A program made the position numbers and the translations under genes. This document shows, piece after piece, positions 41,887-50,973 of a stretch of 64,000 nt of DNA. This DNA is from TWA4 sp051879195. GTDB lineage: Bacteria > Bacillota > Clostridia > Lachnospirales > Lachnospiraceae. The notes beneath the pieces were generated by a model. The model worked only from the letters and a program-made list of their open reading frames with translations, was not told where the DNA came from and ran no database searches. Position 1 is the stretch's first letter; every line of letters starts with the position of its first letter. The DNA lies in contig JBJELO010000234.1 of NCBI GenBank assembly GCA_051879195.1, forward strand, positions 25,062-89,061, in the 5' to 3' direction.

Positions 41887-43658
41887 TATGCCTGCACCTC
41901 CTTCTGATACTGCGAATAATAGATTTCCTGATAAACCTGGCATGATTTCAGCAGTTCCTCGTGAGTGCCTTTTCCGGCCATCCGGCCGTCATCCAGTACA
42001 ATGATCTGATCTGCCTGGCGGATGGATGCCGCTCTCTGGGATACGATAAAGACAGAGGGCGCATCGGGCAGCTCCCGGATAGATTTCCTCAATGCAGCAT
42101 CCGTTGCATAATCAAGAGCCGATGCACTGTCATCCAGAATCAGTATTTGCGGTTTTGATACCAGTGCTCTGGCAATGGTCAGACGCTGTCGCTGGCCTCC
42201 GGAAAGATTCCGGCCGCCCTGCTCGATCATGGCATCGAGACCGCCCTTCTTTTCCACCACATCAAGAGCCTGAGCTGTTTTGATTGCCTCCATAATCTGT
42301 TCATCCGATGCCTCTTCACATCCAAAGCGCATATTATCCCGAATGGTCCCGTGAAACAGCACCGCTTTCTGGGGAACAACAGCAATCCCTTTTCTCAATG
42401 CCTCATAGCGGTATTCCCGGACATCCCGTCCATTTACCTGCACGGCACCTGCCGTTGCCTCATAAAACCTGGGAATCAGATTGACCAAAGACGTTTTTCC
42501 GGAACCGGTACCGCCGATGATTCCTGTTACGCTGCCCCGGGGCACCTCAAAATCAATGTCCTCCAGCGACGTATCCTGACTTCCCTGATACGTCAGACTG
42601 ACATGGTCAAAACGAACTGCAGGTACTGATTTCCCGTTTTCTTTCAGTACATTTACATTTTCTCCCTGCGCATTCACGATTCCATCCAGTGCATTCACCG
42701 TTCCTTCTTCCATGCTGCTGTTCACATCAAATACAGCCGCAATCCGGTTTCCGCAGGCGATGGCTTTGTTGATTGTTACCAGCAGGTTGGCAAACTTGAT
42801 CAGTTCCACCAGAATCTGTGACATATAATTATAGAGAGCCACCACCTGCCCCTGAGTCAGAATGCCCAGATTGACCTGAACGGCTCCTGTCCAGATCAGC
42901 CAGATTACAGCAGCGTTGATAACCACATAAGTCAGCGGATTCATCAGTGCGGACACTTTCCCCGCTTTTTTCTGGACTGATGTAAACAGGCTGTTTCTCT
43001 GTTCAAACTCCGCTGCTTCATGCTCTTCCTGACCAAATGCCCGAATCACACGCACACCTGTCAGATTTTCCCGGGTGATTCCCAGAATGGAATCCAGCCG
43101 CTGCTGTACCTGACGCATCAGCGGCACGGAAATCCTCATCAGTATAAATACAATCAGAGACAGCAGAGCAATCGCTGCCACAAAAATCAGAGCAGAGCGG
43201 AAATCAATGGTAAAGGCCATGACCATTGCGCCAAATACAATAAACGGGGACCTCAGGAACAGACGAAGCGTCATATTCACACCGCTCTGTGCCTGATTCA
43301 CATCACTGGTCATCCGCGTAATCATGGTGGAAGTTCCCAGACGGTCGATTTCCGTATAGGACAGGCTCTGCAAATGTTCAAACAGGGCATGACGCAGCCT
43401 GCTGGCAAAGCCTACGGCTGCTCTTGCCGAAAAATACTGAGCTGTGATGGAACATGTCACGCCGATCAGACCCAGCGCCACCAGAACAAGACACATCCGT
43501 ATAATATAACCCGTATCCCGGGACGCAATACCTGTATCGATGATTGCAGCAATAACCAGCGGCACAAACAATTCAAATGTGGCCTCCAGCATTTTAAACA
43601 GCGGAGCACAGATACATTCTTTTTTATACGGTTTCAAATAAACAAATAACCTTTTCAT
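41886..43658 (-). CDS. ABC exporter half with degenerate ATPase site
   Basis: 590 residues, with six membrane helices then an ATPase domain with Walker A IIGGTGSGKTSLVNLI and signature LSGGQRQRLTIARAL. The catalytic glutamate is replaced by Asp (ILILDDSASALD) and the switch histidine by Gln (FIVSQRAASI). That marks the non-hydrolysing side of a heterodimeric exporter. An insert around residue 325 carries short repeats (GTVNALDGIVNAQGENVNVL). Start at 43658 has GAGG 10 bases upstream; 43691 is an alternative. Confidence 0.9.
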   Translation of the reverse strand: MKRLFVYLKPYKKECICAPLFKMLEATFELFVPLVIAAIIDTGIASRDTGYIIRMCLVLVALGLIGVTCSITAQYFSARAAVGFASRLRHALFEHLQSLSYTEIDRLGTSTMITRMTSDVNQAQSGVNMTLRLFLRSPFIVFGAMVMAFTIDFRSALIFVAAIALLSLIVFILMRISVPLMRQVQQRLDSILGITRENLTGVRVIRAFGQEEHEAAEFEQRNSLFTSVQKKAGKVSALMNPLTYVVINAAVIWLIWTGAVQVNLGILTQGQVVALYNYMSQILVELIKFANLLVTINKAIACGNRIAAVFDVNSSMEEGTVNALDGIVNAQGENVNVLKENGKSVPAVRFDHVSLTYQGSQDTSLEDIDFEVPRGSVTGIIGGTGSGKTSLVNLIPRFYEATAGAVQVNGRDVREYRYEALRKGIAVVPQKAVLFHGTIRDNMRFGCEEASDEQIMEAIKTAQALDVVEKKGGLDAMIEQGGRNLSGGQRQRLTIARALVSKPQILILDDSASALDYATDAALRKSIRELPDAPSVFIVSQRAASIRQADQIIVLDDGRMAGKGTHEELLKSCQVYQEIYYSQYQKEVQA

Positions 43659-43731
43659 ACATCCGTTTCCTCTCAATAGGTTTTCTTTCATATAGACCTG
43701 TTATCCAGCCGTGTTTTCCCCGGCTGCGGTT

Positions 43732-44196
43732 CTACACATGAAGTTTGCATTCCACCAGATCGTCTCCCACATAATGAAGCTTCAGGGAAAAAAACGGACT
43801 GTCTTCCATCAGAAGTTTCAGAAAAATCCGATCTCCCTCCCACAGTTTAAGATCCGGGATTTTTTCCTTTTCAATCCAGCGCAGTTCGCCTTCATTACAG
43901 TTATCCCTGAGTTCTCCTACAAATCCGTCTGCTGTATACAGACACATATATTCCACCGGCCATCCATCCGCACAAAAGGTAACCATCCCGCGAAATTGGT
44001 AGCTGGTCAGAGTCAGACCGGTCTCTTCATATACTTCCCGGAGCAGACATTCATCCGGACTTTCTCCCTCTTCAAAATGCCCTCCGATCCCGATCCATTT
44101 GCCTTCATTTACATCATTTTCCTTTTTGTTTCGGTAAAGCATCAGATACTTTCCGTCTTTTTCCATATAACACAACGTCGTTAACGGACTTTTCAT
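43732..44196 (-). CDS. Nudix hydrolase
   Basis: 154 residues from the ATG at 44196 (GGAGG 6 bases upstream). The Nudix box is complete: GHFEEGESPDECLLREVYEETGL (G-x5-E-x7-REVxEETG, residues about 39-61). It is MutT/NUDT1-like, so it may clean up oxidised nucleoside triphosphates such as 8-oxo-dGTP. Follows the nitrilase-family gene by 50 bases on the same strand. Confidence 0.88.
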   Translation of the reverse strand: MKSPLTTLCYMEKDGKYLMLYRNKKENDVNEGKWIGIGGHFEEGESPDECLLREVYEETGLTLTSYQFRGMVTFCADGWPVEYMCLYTADGFVGELRDNCNEGELRWIEKEKIPDLKLWEGDRIFLKLLMEDSPFFSLKLHYVGDDLVECKLHV

Positions 44197-44246
44197 GAAT
44201 TTCCTCCTCGTGTGATAAGTTTTCGTCAGCAATCAGCATGTTCCTG

Positions 44247-45041
44247 TCAGTTCAATGAAATCGGTTTCCGATCCTTCAGTGCCGGAAACTGTCCGCGCCA
44301 TTCTGCAGACAGCAGAGGATCCAGATCACACCATACAATCTCTTCCTGCTCCGATGCTTCCGCCAGAATATTCCCCATGGGATCCGTAATCATGCTGTGC
44401 CCGGCTCCGGTGACACCACACTGGGTTCCGGCTGCATTGCATGAAATCACATAACACTGATTTTCCACAGCCCGCACCTGATTGAACAGTCTCCAGTGTT
44501 CCAGCCTCGCTGCCGGCCAGGCCGCAGTGATAAGAAATATTCCGGGAACCGTTTCCTTCTGCAGCCGAAACTGCTCCGGAAACCGCAGATCATAGCAGGT
44601 TGCCATACCGATTCTTCCAAACTCTGTTTCCACCTCCGTGACAGACTGGCCCGCTGTCAGGATTTTCTGTTCCATGGACTCAAAACCGAACAGATGGATT
44701 TTCCGGTAAATGCCTTTTTCGCATCCTTCCCTGTCAAAGAGAATGGAAGTGTTATATCTTTGCACCCCCCGTTTTTCCACAAAGCTGCCGCTGTGAATAT
44801 AGCAGTGCAACCGTTTTGCCCAGCGGCTCATAAACTGCCATGTTTCTCCGCGAAGTTCCTCAGACACATCCTTATAACCGGCAAAATTCTGAAATCCGCA
44901 TTTCCAGAGCTCCGGAAACAGGATCAGATCCGGCTTCTCCGATGTTTCTTCTATCTGTTTCAGATAAGTATCGGCTTTTTCCATACGCACAGAGCCGCTT
45001 TCCCCATCTGTTACAGCCATCTGCATCAGTACTATCCTCAC
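44247..45041 (-). CDS. Nitrilase-superfamily amidohydrolase
   Basis: 264 residues with a GTG start at 45041 (GGAGG 8-9 bases upstream). The Glu-Lys-Cys triad is visible in LILFPELWKCGF, GIYRKIHLFG and MATCYDLRFPEQFR. The arrangement resembles omega-amidase (YafV/Nit2), which hydrolyses alpha-ketoglutaramate and related damaged metabolites. A repair role beside a Nudix enzyme is attractive but inferred. It has its own promoter and a hairpin directly after the transcription start. Confidence 0.85.
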   Translation of the reverse strand: MRIVLMQMAVTDGESGSVRMEKADTYLKQIEETSEKPDLILFPELWKCGFQNFAGYKDVSEELRGETWQFMSRWAKRLHCYIHSGSFVEKRGVQRYNTSILFDREGCEKGIYRKIHLFGFESMEQKILTAGQSVTEVETEFGRIGMATCYDLRFPEQFRLQKETVPGIFLITAAWPAARLEHWRLFNQVRAVENQCYVISCNAAGTQCGVTGAGHSMITDPMGNILAEASEQEEIVWCDLDPLLSAEWRGQFPALKDRKPISLN

Positions 45042-45075
45042 TATTATTTCCTCCTGTACTCAGGTTTGTTCCAGA

Positions 45076-45100
45076 AAAAGGAAAGCACCACGCTTTCCTT
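45076..45100 (-). terminator. Hairpin with U-run at the start of the nitrilase transcript
   Basis: Minus-strand GGAAAGC-GTGGT-GCTTTCC followed by TTTTTC, within about 30 bases of the predicted start of transcription and about 35 bases before the GTG. Can act in both directions, since the plus strand also ends in TTTTCC. Confidence 0.55.
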
Positions 45101-45110
45101 TTCCTTCCAC

Positions 45111-45139
45111 AGTATATATGATTTTAAAGAAAATTACAA
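45111..45139 (-). promoter_or_regulatory. Promoter of the nitrilase-Nudix unit
   Basis: Minus-strand TTGTAA, a 17-base spacer and TATACT. Upstream, 45173-45203 holds a perfect 10-base inverted repeat (CTGCATTTCC, loop of 11) of unknown role. Confidence 0.65.
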
Positions 45140-45235
45140 TGACCTGAGCGCTGCCATTCGCTGTAAATCCACCTGCATTTCCGGAATAAAACGGGAAATG
45201 CAGCAATCCAGCTTCTGCTGAATAATTACCAGGAA

Positions 45236-45308
45236 ATAAAAAATACCCGGAAGCTGTTTTTCCGGGCAAAATCCTGAGACTTTGTCCGGAAAAGCAACTT
45301 CCGGGTAT
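45236..45308 (-). terminator. Terminator after clpB
   Basis: Minus-strand ATACCCGGAAG (45308-45298) pairs with CTTCCGGGTAT (45253-45243) around an inner structured loop and runs into TTTTTT. It is 64 bases past the clpB stop. Confidence 0.8.
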
Positions 45309-45371
45309 ATACTTTACTTTATTCATTTACGGCAGGAGCAGTCGCCGCAAACGACCAACGATTCAGAAAAA

Positions 45372-47975
45372 CTATCCGTTTTCCCTGGGATAACTGATGA
45401 CCACTGCATTGAGATGGTCGCCTTCCAGACAGATCTGAATCACATCGCCTTCGCTGATATCGCCGCCAAGGATAATTCTTGCCGCCAGCGTCTCCACATA
45501 TTTCTGCAGATAACGCTTCAGAGGACGGGCACCGTAAACGGGATCATAACCGTTATCAGCAATATAATGCTTTGCTTCCTCTGTCAGTTCCACAGACAGC
45601 TGGCGCTCCTGCAGACGGCGGTTCAGATCCTTCATCATCAGATCGATAATGCCGCCGATGTTATCGCGGGTCAGAGGCTTGAACATAATCGTCTCATCAA
45701 TACGGTTCAGGAATTCCGGTCTGAAATGGGACCGCAGCTCCTGCGTTACCATATTTCTGGCGTCCTCATTGATCTCACCGTTTTCATCAATGCCTTCCAG
45801 CAGATAAGAGGAACCGATGTTGGAGGTCATAATCAGAATCGTATTCTTGAAATCCACCGTCCGACCCTGGGAATCGGTGATCCGGCCGTCATCCAGAACC
45901 TGAAGCAGCACATTGAACACATCAGGATGTGCTTTCTCAATTTCATCAAACAGGACAACAGAATACGGCTTTCTGCGGACAGCTTCCGTCAGCTGGCCAC
46001 CTTCATCGTAACCCACATATCCGGGCGGTGCTCCGATCAGTCTCGATACGGAGAACTTCTCCATATATTCACTCATATCGATACGCACCATGTTGTTCTC
46101 ATCATCAAACAGACTTTCTGCCAGTGCTTTTGCCAGCTCTGTCTTGCCCACACCGGTGGGGCCCAGGAAGAGGAAAGAACCAATGGGCTTATCGGGATCC
46201 TTGATACCGGCTTTGGAACGGATAATGGCTTCCGTTACCTTCTGGACACCTTCATCCTGGCCGATGACACGCTTGTGAAGTTCTTCATCCAGATGCAGTG
46301 TTTTGTTCTTCTCACTCTCTGTCAGTTTGGATACCGGGATGCCGGTCCATCTGGAAACGATCCGGGAGATCTCTTCATCCGTTACAGCCTCATGAACGAG
46401 AGACAGATCTTTCTTTTTAACAGCTTCTTCTTCCGCTTCCAGCTCCTTTTTCAGCTGAGGCAGCCTGCCGTACATCAGCTCTGCCGCCTTATTCAGATCA
46501 TAATTCTGCTGCGCAGTCTGGATATCATTGTTAACCGTGTCGATTTCCTCACGCAGCTTCTTCAGTTTCTCCACAGATGCTTTTTCACTGTCCAGATTGG
46601 CCTTCATGGCTGAGAATTTCTCACGCAGCTCCGCCAGTTCCTTCTGGAGATCCTCCAGACGCTCCATACTCAGGCGGTCTGTCTCCTTTTTCAGAGCCGC
46701 CTCCTCAATCTCCAGCTGCATGATCTTCCGCTGCAGTTCATCCATCTCTGCAGGCATGGAATCCATCTCCGTCTTAACCAGTGCGCAGGCTTCATCCACC
46801 AGATCAATGGCCTTGTCAGGCAGGAAACGATCGGTGATATAGCGGTGGGATAATGTGGCCGCGCTGACCAGCGCCGCATCGGTGATTTTCACGCCGTGAT
46901 AAACCTCGTAACGGTCTTTGATACCACGAAGAATGGAAATGGTATCCTCCACTGTAGGTTCATCCACCGTAACCGGCTGGAAACGCCGCTCCAGCGCTGC
47001 ATCCTTCTCGATATACTTGCGGTACTCATCCAGTGTGGTTGCACCGATACAGTGCAGCTCACCTCTTGCCAGCATGGGTTTCAGCATATTGCCGGCATCC
47101 ATGGCACCGTCACTCTTGCCGGCTCCCACAATCGTATGAAGTTCATCAATGAACAGAATAATCTTCCCTTCACTCTTGCGAACCTCATCCAGCACAGCTT
47201 TCAGACGTTCTTCAAACTCACCGCGATACTTGGCGCCTGCAACAAGAGCACCCATATCCAGTGAGAATATGGTCTTGTTCTTCAGTGTTTCAGGGACATC
47301 ACCCCGTACAATACGCTGTGCCAGACCTTCCGCCACTGCAGTTTTACCGACACCGGGTTCCCCGATCAGAACAGGGTTGTTCTTCGTCTTGCGGGACAGG
47401 ATCCGGATCACATTGCGGATCTCACTGTCTCTGCCGATGACGGGATCCAGCTTCTGCTCGGAAGCACGCTGCACCAGATCCACACCATACTTGTTCAGTG
47501 TATCATAAGTCACTTCGGGATTGTCAGAGGTTACCCTTTGATTCCCCCGCACGGTAGACAGTGCCTTGAGAAAACGTTCCCTGGTAATTCCATACTCTTT
47601 GAACAGTCCCTTAATAGCCTGATTGGGATCCGCCAGCATGGCAAGAAACAGATGCTCAACGGAAACATACTCGTCTCCCATACGCTTTGCTTCATCTTCC
47701 GCATGAAGCAGAACCTGATTCAATGCCTGACTGATATATACTTTGCCACCGGATACCTTCACACGCTTTTCAATCAGCTGTCTGACCCGTCCGGTAAATT
47801 GTTCTCCATTAATCTCCATCTTCTCAATCATCCTGAGAATCAGGCTCTGATCCAGCTGCAGCAGGCTGTAAAGTAAATGCTCCTGGTCAATCTCCTGATT
47901 GCCAAAATCATATGCCAGCTTTTCACAGTTCTGAACCGCCTGCAGAGAATTCTGCGTAAACTTACTGATATTCAT
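45372..47975 (-). CDS. clpB: ClpB disaggregase chaperone
   Basis: 867 residues from the ATG at 47975 (AGGAG 5 bases upstream). It has an N-terminal Clp_N repeat domain, AAA1 (LIGEPGVGKTAVAEGLAQ, IILFIDELHTIVGAG), the coiled middle domain (about 405-525) and AAA2 (FLFLGPTGVGKTELAKALA, VVLFDEIEKAHPDVFN, with LIGAPPGYVGYDEGG as pore loop). It lacks the ClpP-binding loop, so it rescues aggregates with DnaK rather than degrading. Its promoter is sigma-A-like; no CIRCE or CtsR operator was found. Confidence 0.96.
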   Translation of the reverse strand: MNISKFTQNSLQAVQNCEKLAYDFGNQEIDQEHLLYSLLQLDQSLILRMIEKMEINGEQFTGRVRQLIEKRVKVSGGKVYISQALNQVLLHAEDEAKRMGDEYVSVEHLFLAMLADPNQAIKGLFKEYGITRERFLKALSTVRGNQRVTSDNPEVTYDTLNKYGVDLVQRASEQKLDPVIGRDSEIRNVIRILSRKTKNNPVLIGEPGVGKTAVAEGLAQRIVRGDVPETLKNKTIFSLDMGALVAGAKYRGEFEERLKAVLDEVRKSEGKIILFIDELHTIVGAGKSDGAMDAGNMLKPMLARGELHCIGATTLDEYRKYIEKDAALERRFQPVTVDEPTVEDTISILRGIKDRYEVYHGVKITDAALVSAATLSHRYITDRFLPDKAIDLVDEACALVKTEMDSMPAEMDELQRKIMQLEIEEAALKKETDRLSMERLEDLQKELAELREKFSAMKANLDSEKASVEKLKKLREEIDTVNNDIQTAQQNYDLNKAAELMYGRLPQLKKELEAEEEAVKKKDLSLVHEAVTDEEISRIVSRWTGIPVSKLTESEKNKTLHLDEELHKRVIGQDEGVQKVTEAIIRSKAGIKDPDKPIGSFLFLGPTGVGKTELAKALAESLFDDENNMVRIDMSEYMEKFSVSRLIGAPPGYVGYDEGGQLTEAVRRKPYSVVLFDEIEKAHPDVFNVLLQVLDDGRITDSQGRTVDFKNTILIMTSNIGSSYLLEGIDENGEINEDARNMVTQELRSHFRPEFLNRIDETIMFKPLTRDNIGGIIDLMMKDLNRRLQERQLSVELTEEAKHYIADNGYDPVYGARPLKRYLQKYVETLAARIILGGDISEGDVIQICLEGDHLNAVVISYPRENG

Positions 47976-48036
47976 ATGCACTCCTTCTGTCCTTTCCAGG
48001 ACTGCAACCATATCTTTGTTGTTTTGTTCTATTACT

Positions 48037-48064
48037 ACTATAACACTTATATCACATATGTCAA
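48037..48064 (-). promoter_or_regulatory. Promoter of clpB
   Basis: Minus-strand TTGACA, a 16-base spacer and TATAGT, overlapping the last codons of the upstream MocR gene. No GGTCAAA direct repeats (CtsR) or TTAGCACTC inverted repeat (HrcA) are present. Confidence 0.75.
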
Positions 48065-49449
48065 GCGTTTTTTTCGGAAATCTGTAAAATTTTATTCGTC
48101 AGAAGTTCAAGGGATTCCTCCCATTTTTTCTCCGGAACACTGCTGCAGGAAAGATAAATGCCATGATACGGCTCTTTTCCCCCGGAAAGAATCCCGATCC
48201 GTATCCCCTCATCAAGCATCTGATCCGCCAGCTGCCGGACAGGGCATGACTCCGGAAGCTCGATTTTTGCTATCATGCCCGATTTTCCCTGTGTCATACG
48301 CAGCCGTATATTTTTCCTATCCAGGATCTCACCAAACAACTCCAGAAAATGTTCACTTTTCTCTTCATACATTTTTCTGGTTTTCCTGATCTGTGACTGC
48401 AGATGCCCGTCACGGATATACTGACAAAGGGCAATCTGATCGGCTTTGGAAACGGTCTGATTATAAAGAGATTTTCTTTTTTCATAGTTTTCCAGCAGCT
48501 CATCGGGCAGTATCATAAAACTGATACGGATGGACGGCAGCAGCATCCTTGAAAAAGTACTGAGATAAATCACATTCCGTCCCCCGTCCAGTCCCTGCAG
48601 CGCCTGCGCAGGATGATTAATATACGCAAACTCACTGTCATAATCATCCTCAATCACCATGCTCCCTGATTCCGCAGCCTGCTGCAGCAGAAGAAAACGA
48701 TCTTTCACCGGCATAATGTCTCCCCAGCGATTCAGGTGCGACGGTGTTGCATAGATCAGGTCAGCAGTTCCCATATCGCCGGGTTCATTATGAACAGAAA
48801 AACCGTAATCTTCAAACACTGCCTGTCCCTGTTTGAAATGGGGATCCAGAAAATGAATCGTTTTCCGTCCTCTGAGCAGCGGACACAAAATATGCAGTAA
48901 ACTCTGAAATCCTGCACCGATTACAATATTCTCCGGACTGCAGACCACATTGCGGTTCTTTGTCAGATAATCGCTGATAACCCTGCGCAGATCTTCTTCA
49001 CCCTGCGGATCACCATAAGTAATCAATCTGTCGCCCTGACGCAATGCGCTTTTTACATACCGCCTCCATAAATCCAGATTAAAACTTTCCTGCCCGCCTG
49101 AAGTAGAAGAGAAGTCGATTCCGACAGACTTAGAACATACGCGGACGGTTTTTCCTCCCGCTGTTTCCCTCACTGCGAAAACATCTTTCTTCTGCTCTTT
49201 TCTGCGGCTGTGCTCCTGCCACAAACCGGTAACATAATATCCGCTCTGGGGACGGGAAATAATATATCCGTCGGCAGCCAGCAGCATATAGGCCATCTCC
49301 GCAGTTGTCCGGCTGACCTGCAGCTGCGCCGCGCACTGCCTGATTGACGGAAGCTTCGCACCCTGCTTCATCTTCCCGCTCAGAATCAGTTCCTTATAAT
49401 ATTCATACAGCTGCATGTAAAGCAGCGAATCTCCATTCCGATTCAACAT
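48061..49449 (-). CDS. MocR-type regulator with altered PLP-lysine motif
   Basis: 462 residues from the ATG at 49449 (GGAGG 8 bases upstream). It has an N-terminal GntR winged helix (LPSIRQCAAQLQVSRTTAEMAY) and a class I aminotransferase-like domain with VIEDDYDSEF. The cofactor-lysine motif, normally GTFSKxLxPxLR, reads STFSRMLLPSIR, so the Schiff-base lysine appears replaced by Arg. MocR proteins such as PdxR and GabR sense PLP or amino acids. Loss of the lysine would stop covalent PLP binding. Target genes are unknown; clpB follows on the same strand with its own promoter. Confidence 0.85.
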   Translation of the reverse strand: MLNRNGDSLLYMQLYEYYKELILSGKMKQGAKLPSIRQCAAQLQVSRTTAEMAYMLLAADGYIISRPQSGYYVTGLWQEHSRRKEQKKDVFAVRETAGGKTVRVCSKSVGIDFSSTSGGQESFNLDLWRRYVKSALRQGDRLITYGDPQGEEDLRRVISDYLTKNRNVVCSPENIVIGAGFQSLLHILCPLLRGRKTIHFLDPHFKQGQAVFEDYGFSVHNEPGDMGTADLIYATPSHLNRWGDIMPVKDRFLLLQQAAESGSMVIEDDYDSEFAYINHPAQALQGLDGGRNVIYLSTFSRMLLPSIRISFMILPDELLENYEKRKSLYNQTVSKADQIALCQYIRDGHLQSQIRKTRKMYEEKSEHFLELFGEILDRKNIRLRMTQGKSGMIAKIELPESCPVRQLADQMLDEGIRIGILSGGKEPYHGIYLSCSSVPEKKWEESLELLTNKILQISEKNA

Positions 49450-49467
49450 AAATCTTCCCTCCGGATA

Positions 49468-49515
49468 CAGAAAAGACCATAACATCCTCTTCATGCTGTG
49501 CTATGGTCTTTCTTT
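49468..49515. terminator. Hairpin between barnase-like and MocR genes
   Basis: AAAGACCATA pairs with TATGGTCTTT around about 20 bases, with T-runs on both strands (TTCTTTTT on plus, TTTTCTG on minus). A second hairpin, GCAGATC/GATCTGC at 49532-49556 followed by TTTTTT, points in the plus direction although no plus-strand gene is known here. Confidence 0.5.
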
Positions 49516-49558
49516 TTATCCCCGATGCAGATCCGACACTTTTAGATCTGCGCGTTTT

Positions 49559-50197
49559 TTAATAAATCTGCTCAAATGTTTTATAATGGTCTCCTGTGTA
49601 GTAGATCAGACCGTCACTGGAATACAGAAGTCTTTCGGCGCCTCTGTAGCCGCCTTCATAATTGACATCACATTCATACCATCTGCGGCCTTCCTGATCC
49701 GGCAGAGCACCCTCGTAATTGCCGAATCGGCTTCCGCCGATACTCATACCATCGGCAACCTCCCACAGGTTGCCTTTTGAACTGTCCCAGCCCGCAGCCT
49801 CTGCTTCCTTCTTCGTTATGTAATTGGATGGCAGATGCCCATACAGATGAATGTACAGTGCAACCTGTTCCGGTGACGTATAAATTCCATCTTCTGTGAC
49901 GGAGTCCTGATTGGAATCCCTGTCTGTTCCGGAAACATTCGCCTGCGTACTTTCCACCGTTTCGGCATCCATCTCCTGCCCCGTACGATCCTCACCCTGC
50001 CCGTACGCAGCATCCGTCTCTGAATACGCGGCATCAGTCACCGAATATGCTGCATCGGTTTCCCCGGAAGACCAGGATATCTGCAGGGAGCTTTCAGCAC
50101 ATCCGCTGAAAATACCGGTCAGTACACACAGAAGAACAAGGAGAACAGCCGTCAGAAAACGCCCTGCCTTTTTCCCTGCTTCTTTAACGCATCTCAT
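49559..50197 (-). CDS. Barnase-like secreted ribonuclease lipoprotein
   Basis: 212 residues from the ATG at 50197 (GGAGG 6 bases upstream). A membrane signal ends in a lipobox-like FSGC. A Ser/Thr/Asp-rich linker follows with three TDAAY repeats, then a barnase domain of about 105 residues: LPSNYITKKEAEAAGW, KGNLWEVADGMSIGG, RRWYECDVNYEGGYR, LLYSSDGLIYYTGDHYKTF. The Glu (YECD), Arg (AERLL) and His (GDHY) catalytic positions of barnase are present. It should cleave RNA outside the cell. No barstar-like inhibitor gene is adjacent. It overlaps the PH-domain gene by 14 bases. Confidence 0.88.
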   Translation of the reverse strand: MRCVKEAGKKAGRFLTAVLLVLLCVLTGIFSGCAESSLQISWSSGETDAAYSVTDAAYSETDAAYGQGEDRTGQEMDAETVESTQANVSGTDRDSNQDSVTEDGIYTSPEQVALYIHLYGHLPSNYITKKEAEAAGWDSSKGNLWEVADGMSIGGSRFGNYEGALPDQEGRRWYECDVNYEGGYRGAERLLYSSDGLIYYTGDHYKTFEQIY

Positions 50198-50603
50198 CAT
50201 CGTCCTCCATGTCATCCGCATCACCCATATAATAGGTGTCGCCATAGAACTCGCGGCCGACTACCCGATGTTTTGCTCTTGCTTCCTCGATCATGTCCGA
50301 CAGAAGCTCTTTCACCTGCCGGGGATGTTTGATATTCTCCAGACGGATCTCCGGAGTAGCATCCACGCGGCACTTCAGAATCAATGTCCCGGTTCCATAG
50401 AGCTTCTGTGCAAGTGTCTGTCTCATGGTCAGATCAACCACCCGGTACAACAGCAGTTCATCGGAACTGGTACTGAAAAAACCGGTTTCCTCATATAAAC
50501 GGTCATTTTTCAGTTCATAAGTCGTAAAACTGAAAGGAAACCACATAAAATGCTTGCGGTCCTTCCAGACGGTTTTATTCTTTCCAATATCGTGTTCAGC
50601 CAT
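50184..50603 (-). CDS. Bacterial PH-domain protein
   Basis: 139 residues from the ATG at 50603 (GGAGG 6 bases upstream). The strand pattern FTTYELKNDRLYEETGFFSTSSDELLLYRVVDLTMRQTL (quoted in part: DELLLYRVVDLT) is typical of the bPH_2 domain (YdbS-like). The tail is acidic (DADDMEDDDEMR). It has no membrane segment, although many relatives do. Role unknown. Its overlap with the RNase gene suggests co-expression, but it is not a known RNase inhibitor fold. Confidence 0.8.
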   Translation of the reverse strand: MAEHDIGKNKTVWKDRKHFMWFPFSFTTYELKNDRLYEETGFFSTSSDELLLYRVVDLTMRQTLAQKLYGTGTLILKCRVDATPEIRLENIKHPRQVKELLSDMIEEARAKHRVVGREFYGDTYYMGDADDMEDDDEMR

Positions 50604-50973
50604 AATCAACCTCCGTAACTGTTTTCACAAATCCTCATGGAAACAGAAAGCATATGCGGCCTCTGTTTACCGTATCATACATCAGTATAGCCGAACTCCG
50701 ATACCATCGCAAGTAAAACACAAAAAATTTTCCGTTCGTAAATTCCGTTGTCTATTTTGCTCCGTTTTTTACTATGAAAAATACTTTTTCCGTGATATTA
50801 TACAAATATCAGGAACAACTGATTTACAAAAGAATTTTAAGAATCCGGTATCTGCGCGGGAGATATGGCAATGGGGTTATATCTGCAGATATCTTCAAAC
50901 AGGAAACCGATTGACATTGCTTTTTCTGATATTTCTGTGAAAAAGCTTTCAATCGGTTTCGTTTTCTATGACT
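50604..50973. other. Intergenic region between AraC regulator and PH-domain gene
   Basis: 370 bases without a gene. A strong hairpin at 50903-50966 ends the AraC unit. A TATAAT on the minus strand (50802-50797) could serve the PH-domain gene, but no good -35 accompanies it. Nothing else recognised. Confidence 0.5.
50903..50966. terminator. Terminator after the AraC-family gene
   Basis: GAAACCGATTGA (50903-50914) pairs with 50949-50960, with an inner GCTTTTTC/GAAAAAGC stem. It is 8 bases past the AraC-family stop on the minus strand. Confidence 0.7.

Noticed and set aside
45282..46613. 443-residue plus-strand open frame
   Set aside because: Lies wholly antisense to clpB, and no recognisable protein features appear; shadow of biased codon use.
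47976..48066. CIRCE or CtsR operator before clpB
   Set aside because: Neither the TTAGCACTC inverted repeat nor GGTCAAA direct repeat is present.
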